From the NCBI GenBank assembly GCA_003168255.1, contig PMSU01000209.1, positions 1 through 35,234 of the forward strand: a DNA stretch of 35,234 nucleotides, written 5' to 3'. The notes beneath the pieces are model-generated. The model saw nothing but the letters and a program-made list of their open reading frames with translations, was not told the origin of the DNA and did no database searches. This DNA is from Actinomycetota bacterium. Lineage in GTDB: Bacteria; Actinomycetota; Actinomycetes; Streptosporangiales; Streptosporangiaceae. Made by a program: the position numbers and the translations under genes. Positions 19,268-27,080 of the stretch are shown piece by piece; the first letter of the stretch is position 1, and every line of letters starts with the position of its first letter.

Positions 19268-19663
19268 ATGGCTGCTACCGCTGCTGACTATGCCTGGTTT
19301 GGGGACCGGCCTGCTGGGCTGGCCGAAGCCTATTGCCTGACGCTGGCGCGCGGGCTGAAGCCCGAGGAGTTCCTGGGCCGCATCGGGGCACTGCCAGAGC
19401 GGTCGCGCATCGGGGTCGATGCCCTGTTCAGGCCGAGCATGCGACGGTGGGACACGTATCCGAAAGCTGGCCTGCTCATTGGCGTCACCAGCGTGCCTGG
19501 CGATGGTGGTGACTGGGCGCTCGGGATCGAGATCAACGGGTTCCTCGGCGTGACGGAGGAGGTGGTGGTACCCCTCTCGGCGGGTACCACGGTTGTCTCG
19601 CATTTCCGGGACGCCAATGCGACGGATCACTTTTACTGGATCAACGACTGGCGGAGCGCCTGA
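19268..19663 (+). CDS. DUF6461-family protein
   Basis: A 131-residue protein with the DUF6461 pattern: an early aromatic (DYAWFGD), then AYCLTLARGLKPEEFLGRIGA, and a C-terminal beta-rich half (WALGIEINGFLGVTEEVVVPLSAGTTVVSHFRD) ending in HFYWINDWR. The family is frequent in actinomycetes and has no known function. ATG 19268 follows GAGGTC with short spacing. It lies 23 bp after the PH-like gene, so the two may be cotranscribed. Confidence 0.8.
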   Translation: MAATAADYAWFGDRPAGLAEAYCLTLARGLKPEEFLGRIGALPERSRIGVDALFRPSMRRWDTYPKAGLLIGVTSVPGDGGDWALGIEINGFLGVTEEVVVPLSAGTTVVSHFRDANATDHFYWINDWRSA

Positions 19664-19690
19664 CTGGCGTGCGCGTGACTCCGGCACTGC

Positions 19691-19734
19691 TGGCGGAAGC
19701 CACCTACGCCTGCGGCGTAGCTACGGTGCCGCCA
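19691..19734. terminator. Two-armed inverted repeat, possible terminator
   Basis: Inner perfect stem CTACGCC-TGC-GGCGTAG (19704-19720) and outer arms TGGCGG/CCGCCA (19691-19696, 19729-19734), with unpaired bases between. It lies 28 bp after the DUF6461 stop, so it could end that transcript. Its outer-stem/bulge/inner-stem plan matches the palindromic element that follows immediately at 19742. Confidence 0.55.
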
Positions 19735-19741
19735 GCGTGAC

Positions 19742-19789
19742 ATGAATGCGGCGTTACCTACCACTGGTGGGGGGCTCTGCCGCATCCAT
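19742..19789. repeat. Palindromic element, copy C
   Basis: A 48-bp element, near-identical to the reverse complement of copy B (140-187; about 4 differences). Outer arms ATGAATGCGGC/GCCGCATCCAT pair with one mismatch around a partly palindromic core. In plus orientation it provides the ATG and first codons of the ORF at 19742. Confidence 0.85.
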
Positions 19790-20053
19790 AGCGATGGCGG
19801 CAGGGTGACCGAGGTCCGGACTGCTGGAGTATGTTTCTGTCGAAACGTCGGGGATTACGCCAGCCGACGATATGAGTCTGCCGTCGAGCAAATGAGGGGA
19901 ATACCTTTTCTCGGGAAATGGTGGATCGAGGCGACTTCGTATGACGACTTTCGTAAGCGAGGGCTTTGGGCGCTGCCGTTCGGCGCGCTTCTAGTGATCA
20001 TTGGGATCTATCTGCTTGTTAGGTTGGGCCTTGTGGGATCAAGAGCACCGTGA
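19742..20053 (+). CDS. Small membrane ORF starting in palindromic element
   Basis: A 103-codon frame. The first 16 codons come from the palindromic element, so the true start may be later (in-frame GTG 19805 or ATG 19892). The rest has a Trp/Tyr-rich stretch (FLGKWWIEATSYDDFRKRG) and one membrane helix near the C-terminus (WALPFGALLVIIGIYLLVRLG). Base composition here is more AT-rich than the surroundings. No family was recognised and no good ribosome binding site was seen. It could be a small membrane protein or a chance or decayed frame. Confidence 0.35.
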   Translation: MNAALPTTGGGLCRIHSDGGRVTEVRTAGVCFCRNVGDYASRRYESAVEQMRGIPFLGKWWIEATSYDDFRKRGLWALPFGALLVIIGIYLLVRLGLVGSRAP

Positions 20054-20419
20054 CTGATGTCACAGCTGTGCCTGTAGTGACTCAGAGGTACGGGCGTGCA
20101 AGCATGCAACAGCTGAAGGCTATGGGCTGCGGTGAGCGCGGATTGAGCCCGAGTCCGCAGGTGAATCGGGTCGCGTGCGTGTAGCGATCATGGGCGTCAC
20201 CAGGCATAATGATCACGCAACGTGGTCATGACGTGGCTCTGCGGGCAGGAGTATGTGACCTACCGGTCGCAGGTTGACTACAGCGGTGCGCACCGGACCT
20301 TTGGCAAGATAGGTTCGCATAGCGACCCAGCGAGGCCGCCGACCCGGCAGAGCCGCGTCATGGGAGAGCGTCGGGAGCGTCCCTACAGGAGATGCCGCAG
20401 GCAGGGAGACACCGAAGCG
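20054..20419. other. Leader region of the tad operon
   Basis: About 366 bp without a supported gene, less GC-rich than the flanks. It holds the 10-bp palindrome CACAGCTGTG (20061-20070), an inverted repeat GATCAT/ATGATC (20186-20191 and 20209-20214) and a -10-like CATAAT (20205-20210) with no clear -35. The promoter of the tad operon probably lies here. Confidence 0.4.
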
Positions 20420-21154
20420 ATGTCAAGCGACAGAGGCACGATTCCACGCGGAGCTAACGCTGGCGCGTGGCCAGAGCCGACTGCGCCTGCCGGGCGGAGA
20501 CTGCCAAGCGCGCCGCGTGAGCGCAAGCCAGCTCTGGCGGCTCTCGCCGTGGTGCTGGTTGTCGGCGGTGCTCTGGTCGCGGCCTTGCTGGTGATCAGCG
20601 CGGGTCACAAGACCGGCGCTATCGAGATCTCGCAGTCGGTTGGTCAGGGACAGAAGATCCCGCTGAGTTCGATGCAGGAAGTCCAGGTCACCTCCGGTAC
20701 TGGAATCGACTACGTGCCCTGGAACCAAGCAGGCCAGGTCGCGCACACCTACGCCTCAACCATGATCCCCACGGGGACACTGCTTACCCCCCAGATGACG
20801 GTCGCTACCAATAACCTGGGTAAAGGAATGACCGTGGTCGGACTCGCGCTCAAGGACGGGGAGCTGCCGGACGGGCTCCAGGTCGGGGATCACATAGACG
20901 TCTATGAGACAAGTGACTCCACCGGTCGCTGTCCTCGGCCCCCCAACAACTTGCTGACGATAGACGCTGTAGTGCTGGATATCGGGCGCCCGGCTAGCAC
21001 CTCCGCTGACGCCGTGGACGACGTACAGGTCGCGGTCAATCCGCCTGATGCGGCTGGCGTGTCGTGTAACGCCGCCAACGCCAACGTCGGCGTCGGCATC
21101 CTGCCGGCTAACGGCCAGGGTGCTGCGAACCCGTCGTCGGCCGGGACAGGCTGA
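20420..21154 (+). CDS. CpaB/RcpC-like SAF-domain pilus protein
   Basis: A 244-residue protein opening the tad operon. A polar N-terminus (1-36) is followed by a membrane helix (about 37-61, ALAALAVVLVVGGALVAALLVIS) and an extracellular part with a SAF-like segment: IEISQSVGQGQKIPLSSMQEVQV, then MIPTGTLLTPQM and LQVGDHIDVYE. CpaB/RcpC proteins carry such SAF domains and gate the pilus channel; this actinobacterial form is short and lacks a recognisable C-terminal RcpC region. ATG 20420 has GGGAG about 11 nt upstream. Earlier in-frame starts at 20222 and 20360 would add a basic extension without family support. It ends 3 nt before the next gene. Confidence 0.8.
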   Translation: MSSDRGTIPRGANAGAWPEPTAPAGRRLPSAPRERKPALAALAVVLVVGGALVAALLVISAGHKTGAIEISQSVGQGQKIPLSSMQEVQVTSGTGIDYVPWNQAGQVAHTYASTMIPTGTLLTPQMTVATNNLGKGMTVVGLALKDGELPDGLQVGDHIDVYETSDSTGRCPRPPNNLLTIDAVVLDIGRPASTSADAVDDVQVAVNPPDAAGVSCNAANANVGVGILPANGQGAANPSSAGTG

Positions 21155-21157
21155 CCT

Positions 21158-22345
21158 ATGGCGCTGATCGCGGTTGCCGCGGACAAAGGGGCGCCTGGGG
21201 TAACTACCGCGTCTGTCGCGTTGGCGGCCGTCTGGCCCCGGCCTGTCCTGCTCGCCGAGTGCGACCCGGCGGGGGGAGACTTGGTCTACCGGTTGCCTGC
21301 CGCAGACGGCGGCCGCCTCGACCCCCGCCGTGGGCTGCTCAACCTGGCCGTGGCCGCGCGCCGAGGACTCCAGCCGCGCCAAGTCTGGGAACACTCGCAG
21401 AAGCTGCACGGCGGCCTCGACGTCCTCGCCGGTGTGAACGGCGCCGAGCAGGGCGCGGGTCTTGAGCTGCTCTGGGGCGCGGTGGGAAGGCTCCTCGCCG
21501 CCGTCCCCCAGGCTGACGTGATCGCCGACTGCGGACGGGTCGGGGTGGACGGCCCGATTTACGACCTGCTCGCCCACGCGGCGTCTGTGGTGCTGCTCTC
21601 TCGTGCCACGGTGGGTGAGGTGATCAGGCTGCGCGACCGGGTCAGCGTACTGGCGGCCGCCCTGAAGAAGCGCGGCCGGTCTTCAGTCCGCATCGATGTG
21701 GTGGTCGTCGCCGATTACAGGCACATCACCTCCGCCGTCGAAGAGGTGGGCCACGCGCTACGGCAGAGTGGTGCACCGGCCCGCGTCGTCGGCGCCCTGG
21801 CCCACGAGCCCAAGAGTGCCGAGCAACTCCGTGGCGAGTGGGGCGGCAAGCTCGACAAATCAATGTTCATCAGGACCGCGCGCGCCATCGCCGCAGACCT
21901 TATGGCCGGCCTCCCGGAGCCTGCCGCTGTCAGTGCGCAGTCAGCCGGCGCATCGGGTCATAAAGCTGAAGCCCCTGTTCAGCCACCGCGCCCTGTAGTC
22001 GCCAACCCGCAGGGCATCGCGGAACGGGATCATCGGGCCAGCCAGCAGCCACCAGGAGCAGGCCAGCCTCAGCCGTCCTACCGGCCTGCCCCTGGTGGGC
22101 CGACGCAGCAGTTGCCGCATCGCTCAGCCGCGCCATCCTGGCAGCCACACCAGCCCGTGCCCGCGGTGAGCCCGCGGCCGCCCGCGCCCGGACAACCGGG
22201 GATACGCGGCCGCCATGCCGGCACGCCGGACGATCCCACGATGGCGCAGGCCCAGCCCCAGCCCGAACGCGACGAAACGCAGTCAGCCACGCAGCTGCCC
22301 GAGGCGACCTCGGGCACGCCCCATGGCCGCCCGAGGGGGCGGTGA
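21158..22345 (+). CDS. tadZ: TadZ/CpaE-like ParA/MinD-fold protein
   Basis: A 395-residue protein. Residues 1-255 have the ParA/MinD fold (ALIAVAADKGAPGVTTASVALA ... VLLAECDPAGGDL ... VIADCGRV ... VVLLSRATVGEV). The deviant Walker A, normally KGGxGKT, reads KGAPGVTT: the signature lysine is kept but the P-loop lysine is Val. The C-terminal 140 residues are Pro/Gln/Ala-rich and probably disordered. TadZ proteins place the pilus assembly ATPase at the cell pole or membrane, and many have degenerate ATP sites. The position directly before tadA supports the call. ATG 21158 is 3 nt after the previous stop. Confidence 0.85.
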   Translation: MALIAVAADKGAPGVTTASVALAAVWPRPVLLAECDPAGGDLVYRLPAADGGRLDPRRGLLNLAVAARRGLQPRQVWEHSQKLHGGLDVLAGVNGAEQGAGLELLWGAVGRLLAAVPQADVIADCGRVGVDGPIYDLLAHAASVVLLSRATVGEVIRLRDRVSVLAAALKKRGRSSVRIDVVVVADYRHITSAVEEVGHALRQSGAPARVVGALAHEPKSAEQLRGEWGGKLDKSMFIRTARAIAADLMAGLPEPAAVSAQSAGASGHKAEAPVQPPRPVVANPQGIAERDHRASQQPPGAGQPQPSYRPAPGGPTQQLPHRSAAPSWQPHQPVPAVSPRPPAPGQPGIRGRHAGTPDDPTMAQAQPQPERDETQSATQLPEATSGTPHGRPRGR

Positions 22346-22348
22346 GCG

Positions 22349-23650
22349 ATGGACCACACCGCTGTCAAACGGCTTCGCGGCGACGTCGGCGACCGGCTCG
22401 CCGAGCAGCGGCGCCACGACGCCGCATCCGGCCTGCCGCCGATGTCAGGCGAGGACGAGCGGCAGTTCGCGAGGGCACTCATCGCCCAGGTTCTCGAGGA
22501 GCACGCACGCAGCGAGATCACCTTCGGCCGCCCGCCGCCCAACGCGCAGGAGGAAGAGGAGCTGGCCTCGGCAGTCCACGCCGCGCTCTTCGGCGTGGGA
22601 CGGCTACAGCCGCTGCTCGAAGACCCGCAGATAGAAAACATCGACATCAACGGCTGCGACCAGGTGTTCCTCGGATACGCCGACGGCCGGGAGGAGCTCG
22701 GCGGGCCGGTCGCGGAGAACGACGCTGAGCTGATCGAGCTCGTCCAGGTCCTCGCCGCCTACTCGGGCCTGTCCAGCCGTCCCTTCGACACTGCCAACCC
22801 GCAGCTCGACCTGCGACTGCCCGACGGCTCAAGGCTGTCCGCGGTGATGGACGTGACGCTGCGGCCTTCGGTGTCCATCCGCCGTGCCCGGATGGGCAAG
22901 GTGTTCCTCGCCGACCTGGTCGGCAATGGCACGATCTCCCCGGAGATCGGGTCGTTCCTTGCCGCCGTGGTGGCGGCGAGGAAGAACATCATGATCGCCG
23001 GGGCGACGAACGCGGGCAAGACCACGCTGCTCCGCGCGCTTGCCAATCAGATCCCGGCTGAAGAGCGGCTCATCACCGTCGAACGCGCCTTGGAGCTCGG
23101 CCTCGATCACTTCCCCGAGCTGCACCCGAACGTGGTCGCGTTCGAGGAGCGGCTGGCCAACATGGAGGGTCAGGGCGCCATCTCGCTGGCCGAGCTTGTC
23201 CGCCGCTCGCTGCGGATGAACCCCAGCCGGGTAATCGTCGGCGAGGTGCTCGGCGACGAGATCGTCACCATGCTGAATGCGATGAGCCAGGGCAACGACG
23301 GGTCGCTGTCCACCATCCACTCGAACTCTTCGCTCGAGGTGTTCAACCGCATCTCCACCTACGCGATCCAGGCCGCCGAACGGCTGCCGGTAGAGGCGAC
23401 GCACATGCTGATCGCCGGCGCGATCGACTTCGTGATCTTCATCGAGAAGCGGAACGATTTCTCCCGCGGCGGCAAACTCCACCGCTTCGTGAACAGCATC
23501 CGCGAGGTTACCGGCATAGACGGCCGGGTCCAGTCAAGCGAGGTATTCGCTGCTGGGGCGGACGGCCGCGCGGTGCCGCACGCCCCGGTCTCGTGCGCCC
23601 GCGAACTCGCCGTGCACGGTTACGAGCCCGGACAGGGAGCATGGCGATGA
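22349..23650 (+). CDS. tadA: TadA/CpaF secretion ATPase
   Basis: A 433-residue hexameric ATPase of the type II/IV secretion family that powers Flp pilus assembly. The N-terminal domain (about 35-200) includes the CpaF phrase GVGRLQPLLEDPQIENIDING. The motor has Walker A GATNAGKTT (218-226), acidic residues around 246, Walker B VIVGEV (E299) and the His box GSLSTIHSNS (H324). Length is typical. It starts 3 nt after the tadZ stop and overlaps tadB by 4 nt. Nothing essential is missing. Confidence 0.95.
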   Translation: MDHTAVKRLRGDVGDRLAEQRRHDAASGLPPMSGEDERQFARALIAQVLEEHARSEITFGRPPPNAQEEEELASAVHAALFGVGRLQPLLEDPQIENIDINGCDQVFLGYADGREELGGPVAENDAELIELVQVLAAYSGLSSRPFDTANPQLDLRLPDGSRLSAVMDVTLRPSVSIRRARMGKVFLADLVGNGTISPEIGSFLAAVVAARKNIMIAGATNAGKTTLLRALANQIPAEERLITVERALELGLDHFPELHPNVVAFEERLANMEGQGAISLAELVRRSLRMNPSRVIVGEVLGDEIVTMLNAMSQGNDGSLSTIHSNSSLEVFNRISTYAIQAAERLPVEATHMLIAGAIDFVIFIEKRNDFSRGGKLHRFVNSIREVTGIDGRVQSSEVFAAGADGRAVPHAPVSCARELAVHGYEPGQGAWR

Positions 23651-24561
23651 ACGGCTCGTCCGCTGCCCCGCTGCTGGCGATCGTGGTCGGTGCCGTCGTC
23701 GGCGGCGGGTTGCTCCTGCTGATTGTCGCGATACGCGGGTTTCCGCCCAAGCCGCCGAGTAAGAAATCCGGGCGGGTTGAGTCCCTGCTCAGGGAATTGC
23801 TCAGCATCCGTGGCGCAATCGCCCTGGTAGCGGGGCTCGTCGTACTGGTGGCAACCGGCTGGATCGTGGCCGCTGTCGGGACCGCGTTGCTCGCACTTGG
23901 CTGGCGCGGGATCGGCGGCGCCGCCGGCGAGCGCAAGGCGATGGCAAGGCTGGAGGGCCTCGCCCTGTGGACGGAATCGCTCCGCGACACCATCGCCGGC
24001 GCGGTCGGCCTCGAACAGGCGATTCCCTCCTCGCTGCGGGCAGCGGCACCGGCGATCCAGGGGCCGCTGACTCGGATGGTCGACCGGCTGCACACCCGCA
24101 CGGCCATGCCAGAAGCTCTCGCCAGGTTTTCTGATGATCTCGACGACCCAAGCGCGGATATGATCATCGCCGCTCTCGGCATCAACGCCAGGCTCCGGGG
24201 TCCTGGCCTCCGGGATCTGCTTTCCGCGCTGGCGGCATCGCTCCGCGAGGAACTCGATATGCGCAGGAAGATCAACGCTGACCGCAGATCGACCCGGCGC
24301 AGCGTGCAGATTGTGGTTGCGGTCTCGGTGGGTCTGGCACTACTGATGGCGATCTTTAACCGTGGCTACGTGCAGCCTTACAACACGGCGGTCGGCCAGA
24401 TCGTGCTGCTCGCAGTGGCAGGGCTATATGCCGTGGCATTCCTCTGGCTCAGAAACCTGGCAAGGTTCGACACACCCGAGAGGCTGCTCACCCTGACGCC
24501 GTCGGCCGCCCCGGCTAAGACGCCCGAGACGGTGGCCGCGTGGCAGGGTGGTGCTGAATGA
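23647..24561 (+). CDS. tadB: TadB, T2SSF-family pilus inner-membrane protein
   Basis: A 304-residue membrane protein with an N-terminal helix (PLLAIVVGAVVGGGLLLLIVAI), a second helical pair (IALVAGLVVLVATGWIVAAVG), a cytoplasmic T2SSF region (ALWTESLRDTIAGAVGLEQA ... LDDPSADMIIAALGI) and two C-terminal helices. It works with TadC as the platform for TadA. ATG 23647 makes a 4-nt ATGA overlap with tadA and has GGGAG 7 nt upstream; the ATG at 23641 would be too close to that site. Confidence 0.93.
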   Translation: MNGSSAAPLLAIVVGAVVGGGLLLLIVAIRGFPPKPPSKKSGRVESLLRELLSIRGAIALVAGLVVLVATGWIVAAVGTALLALGWRGIGGAAGERKAMARLEGLALWTESLRDTIAGAVGLEQAIPSSLRAAAPAIQGPLTRMVDRLHTRTAMPEALARFSDDLDDPSADMIIAALGINARLRGPGLRDLLSALAASLREELDMRRKINADRRSTRRSVQIVVAVSVGLALLMAIFNRGYVQPYNTAVGQIVLLAVAGLYAVAFLWLRNLARFDTPERLLTLTPSAAPAKTPETVAAWQGGAE

Positions 24562-25469
24562 TCGCGGCGATCATCGTGGGTGCCGTCGTTGGCGGCGGGC
24601 TGTTCCTGTTCGCCTTCGCCCTGATCCCGCGTCGGATGAGCCTGGCCGGCCAGATTGCCGCGCTCGAAGCGCCCGCCGCGAAGGGCCGGAGATCGACGCT
24701 TCGCTCCGAAGCCGAGGAGGAAAGCGAGTTCAGCCGCAGGCTCGGCTCTATGCTCGTGAAGTTCTGCGCCGAGCAGGGCTGGGAGTTCCCGTCGCTGCGA
24801 TCGAACCTCTCGCTGGTCGGCAAGTCCTTTGAGAACTATCTGGCGACGAAGGTATTGCTGGGGTTCTTTGGCCTTCTGATCGTTCCGATCCTCTTCGCCG
24901 GGCTGTCCGTCATCGGCCTCAGTTTTCCGATCATCATTCCCGTGTGGATCGCGCTGGTTCTCGCAGTGTGTTTCTTTTTCCTCCCCGACCTGGAAATCAA
25001 GCGGGACGCCGAGCAGCGCAGGAAGGATTTCCGTCACGCAGTGGGGGCGTTTCTCGATCTGGTCGCCATGAGCCTGGCTGGGGGGCGTGGAGTTCCCGAG
25101 GCCTTGATGGGTGCCAGCGAAATCGGTGGCGGCTGGGCGATGTGGCTGATCAGGGATGCGCTCGCGAATGCCCGGATCACCGGGCAGACTCCGTGGCAGG
25201 CGCTGGGCGCGCTCGGCGAGGAAGTCAAGGTCGACGAACTGAGGGATCTGTCCGCCGCCCTCAGCCTCGTCTCCGAGGACGGTGCCAAGGTACGCGAGTC
25301 GCTGACCGCACGCGCGGCCAGCCTGCGCCGTCGCGAGATCGCGGAACTCGAGGGCCAGGCCGGAGAGCGTTCGCAATCCATGCTGGTCGCGCAGATGGTT
25401 ATGTGCGCGGGCTTCATGATATTCCTCATCTTCCCGGCCGTCGTCGCCCTGGTTGGCGGTCTTACATGA
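24558..25469 (+). CDS. tadC: TadC, T2SSF-family pilus inner-membrane protein
   Basis: A 303-residue membrane protein. Its N-terminal helix (MIAAIIVGAVVGGGLFLFAF) echoes that of TadB. A helical hairpin follows (about 100-137, ILFAGLSVIGLSFPIIIPVWIALVLAVCFFF; encoded at 24880-24980), then the T2SSF domain (FLDLVAMSLAGGRGVPEALM ... ALGEEVKVDELRDLSAALSL) and a C-terminal helix. It pairs with TadB. It overlaps the tadB stop by 4 nt (ATGA). Confidence 0.93.
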   Translation: MIAAIIVGAVVGGGLFLFAFALIPRRMSLAGQIAALEAPAAKGRRSTLRSEAEEESEFSRRLGSMLVKFCAEQGWEFPSLRSNLSLVGKSFENYLATKVLLGFFGLLIVPILFAGLSVIGLSFPIIIPVWIALVLAVCFFFLPDLEIKRDAEQRRKDFRHAVGAFLDLVAMSLAGGRGVPEALMGASEIGGGWAMWLIRDALANARITGQTPWQALGALGEEVKVDELRDLSAALSLVSEDGAKVRESLTARAASLRRREIAELEGQAGERSQSMLVAQMVMCAGFMIFLIFPAVVALVGGLT

Positions 25470-25492
25470 AGGCAAATCCTGGTAGGAGTGAA

Positions 25493-25720
25493 ATGAACAG
25501 GACCCCAAGGTTCTTCGACGGCCCTTATGGCACCTACGTCCAGACGTTGCTCGCGATCAGATTTTCTGAACTGCGAAAGAAAGTCAGCCAGCATGACGTC
25601 GGTGCATCAGCGATCGAACTCGCGATCATTACCGCGGTCATCGGAATGGTGGCGCTGCTTCTGGCCTACGTCATTCGCGACGTCGTAAACACTAAGAAGG
25701 GTATAATCCAGGGTCTCTAG
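25493..25720 (+). CDS. flp: Flp-type pilin
   Basis: A 75-residue prepilin and the likely main pilus subunit. A 37-residue leader ends in DVG; predicted cleavage is G37|ASAIE, which places Glu at +5 as type IV prepilin peptidases require. The hydrophobic helix IELAIITAVIGMVALLLAYV and a short tail follow. The motif is SAIEL rather than the usual Flp ATAIEY, so it resembles TadE-type starts. ATG 25493 has AGGAG 4 nt upstream; an in-frame ATG at 25466 overlaps the tadC stop and would lengthen the leader by 9. It sits between tadC and the minor pilins. Confidence 0.85.
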   Translation: MNRTPRFFDGPYGTYVQTLLAIRFSELRKKVSQHDVGASAIELAIITAVIGMVALLLAYVIRDVVNTKKGIIQGL

Positions 25721-25741
25721 CATTTAAAGGAGCAAGGCGCG

Positions 25742-26206
25742 GTGGCAGCCCGGATGATCGCGCAACGGTTCGTAGCACGCCGCTGCCGGGAGATGGCAGC
25801 GGATCAGGGCTCGAGCGCGATCGAGCTTGCGATCCTGGCACCGGCGTTGCTGATCCTCACCATGCTCGTGATTCAGTGGGCATTGTGGTTTCAGGCTCGC
25901 CAGGTGGCGCTGGACGCTGCCCAGGCCGGCGCGCGGGTTGCCAGGGAGCAGCAGGCGGGCTGGCCAGGCCAGTCGGTCAGCGAGGCACTGAAATTTTACA
26001 ATGAGGTAGGCAGCAAGGTAATCACCGGGCTTGCCGCGCAGGTGAATCCCTATGGCGGCCAGCCGAACGCGGTATATGTGACCGTGACAGGTAACGTGCC
26101 CACCTTGATTCCAGGCATTCCCACGCTGACGGTTCATGAGACGGCGGGAGGTGACGTCGAGTGCTTCCGGCCGGCAGCGACAGGCGGACAGCAGTGCGGC
26201 GGCTGA
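25742..26206 (+). CDS. TadE-like minor pilin 1
   Basis: A 154-residue pseudopilin. The basic leader ends in ADQG; cleavage G|SSAIE is followed by a membrane helix (LAILAPALLILTMLVIQWALWF) and an extracellular domain (ARQVALDAAQAGARVAREQQ ...). Two Cys near the end (DVECF and QQC) could pair. TadE proteins are minor pilins processed by the same peptidase. GTG 25742 has AAAGGAG 9 nt upstream. The end overlaps the next start by 46 nt. Confidence 0.88.
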   Translation: MAARMIAQRFVARRCREMAADQGSSAIELAILAPALLILTMLVIQWALWFQARQVALDAAQAGARVAREQQAGWPGQSVSEALKFYNEVGSKVITGLAAQVNPYGGQPNAVYVTVTGNVPTLIPGIPTLTVHETAGGDVECFRPAATGGQQCGG

Positions 26207-26610
26207 CCGGTCCGGACCGAGGGTCGATGGCCGTGGAGTTCGTCCTGCTCGCGCCTGCCTTCATCCTGCTGATGCTGCTGCTCGTCGTGGGTGGCCGCAT
26301 CGTCGAAGCGCAGGGCCAGGTGGACGGAGCCGCGCGGGATGCGGCGCGGGCGGCCTCGGTGCAGGACGACGTGGGTAACGTGCAGGCCGCAGCACAGAAC
26401 GCCGCTGATTCTGACCTCGAGTCGCCAGGCCACAACGAGTGTCCCAGCGGCATGGCCCCGCCGCACTGGACGGGCGGAACCGGTGCGGGCGAGGTCACCG
26501 TCACCATCAAATGCACGATCAACCTGAGCTTCTTCCCCGGCCTGGGCGCTCTTACGCTCACCGGGCGGGCACTGGCGCCGCTCGACACGTACGTGCAAAG
26601 AAACTGGTGA
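26161..26610 (+). CDS. TadE-like minor pilin 2
   Basis: A 149-residue pseudopilin. The leader MLPAGSDRRTAVRRLTGPDRG is cleaved before SMAVE (Glu at +5). The helix FVLLAPAFILLMLLLVVGG and an extracellular part with two Cys (NECPSG and IKCTI) follow. GTG 26161 is supported by GGGAGGTGA about 9 nt upstream and by the need for a leader; the later ATG 26227 would remove the cleavage site. The gene overlaps its neighbour by 46 nt upstream and by a 4-nt GTGA downstream. Confidence 0.87.
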   Translation: MLPAGSDRRTAVRRLTGPDRGSMAVEFVLLAPAFILLMLLLVVGGRIVEAQGQVDGAARDAARAASVQDDVGNVQAAAQNAADSDLESPGHNECPSGMAPPHWTGGTGAGEVTVTIKCTINLSFFPGLGALTLTGRALAPLDTYVQRNW

Positions 26611-27080
26611 GGGCAACGTTGCTGTACGGCGGTCAAGAGACTGAGCGCGGACATGACCGCGGCTCCGTCTCGCTGTACCTCGCGATCTTCGCGATCGCCG
26701 CGTTTGCCCTGCTCGCCTTGCTGGTTGACGGCGGAACCGCGATCAACGCCAAGGAGCGTGCCGCGGACATCGCCGAGCAGGCCGCCCGCGCGGCGGTGAA
26801 TCAGGTCGATGTCGGGGACCTTCGGTCAAACAACCCCACCGTGGTAATCGGACCGGGAGCGTGCGAGGCTGCGGCCAACATCGTCGACCGTTACCCGATG
26901 ACCAGCCATACGACCGCCCGCATGACGAACTGCAACGCGCCGGTAGGCGCCACGACGGCCACGGTCTATGTGTCCGTGCAGACCACCCCCGTCTTTCCGG
27001 CATTTTTCGGTAGCTTCACGATGACATCCCACGCGAGCGCGAAGCCCGTGTGCGGGATAACCCAGGGAGGTCAGTGCTGA
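26607..27080 (+). CDS. TadG-like pilus assembly protein
   Basis: A 157-residue protein with a basic N-terminus, the phrase DRGSVSLYLAIFAIAAFALLALLVDGG and then INAKERAADIAEQAARAAVNQV, the standard start of TadG-related proteins. The extracellular part has four Cys (GACEA, TNCNA, PVCGI, GGQC), perhaps two disulfides. It is shorter than TadG proteins with a von Willebrand domain. GTG 26607 makes a GTGA overlap with the previous stop. Confidence 0.85.
   Translation: MRATLLYGGQETERGHDRGSVSLYLAIFAIAAFALLALLVDGGTAINAKERAADIAEQAARAAVNQVDVGDLRSNNPTVVIGPGACEAAANIVDRYPMTSHTTARMTNCNAPVGATTATVYVSVQTTPVFPAFFGSFTMTSHASAKPVCGITQGGQC

Noticed and set aside
20205..20210. CATAAT as a firm tad promoter
   Set aside because: No matching -35 hexamer lies at a normal distance, so it is noted only as a possibility.
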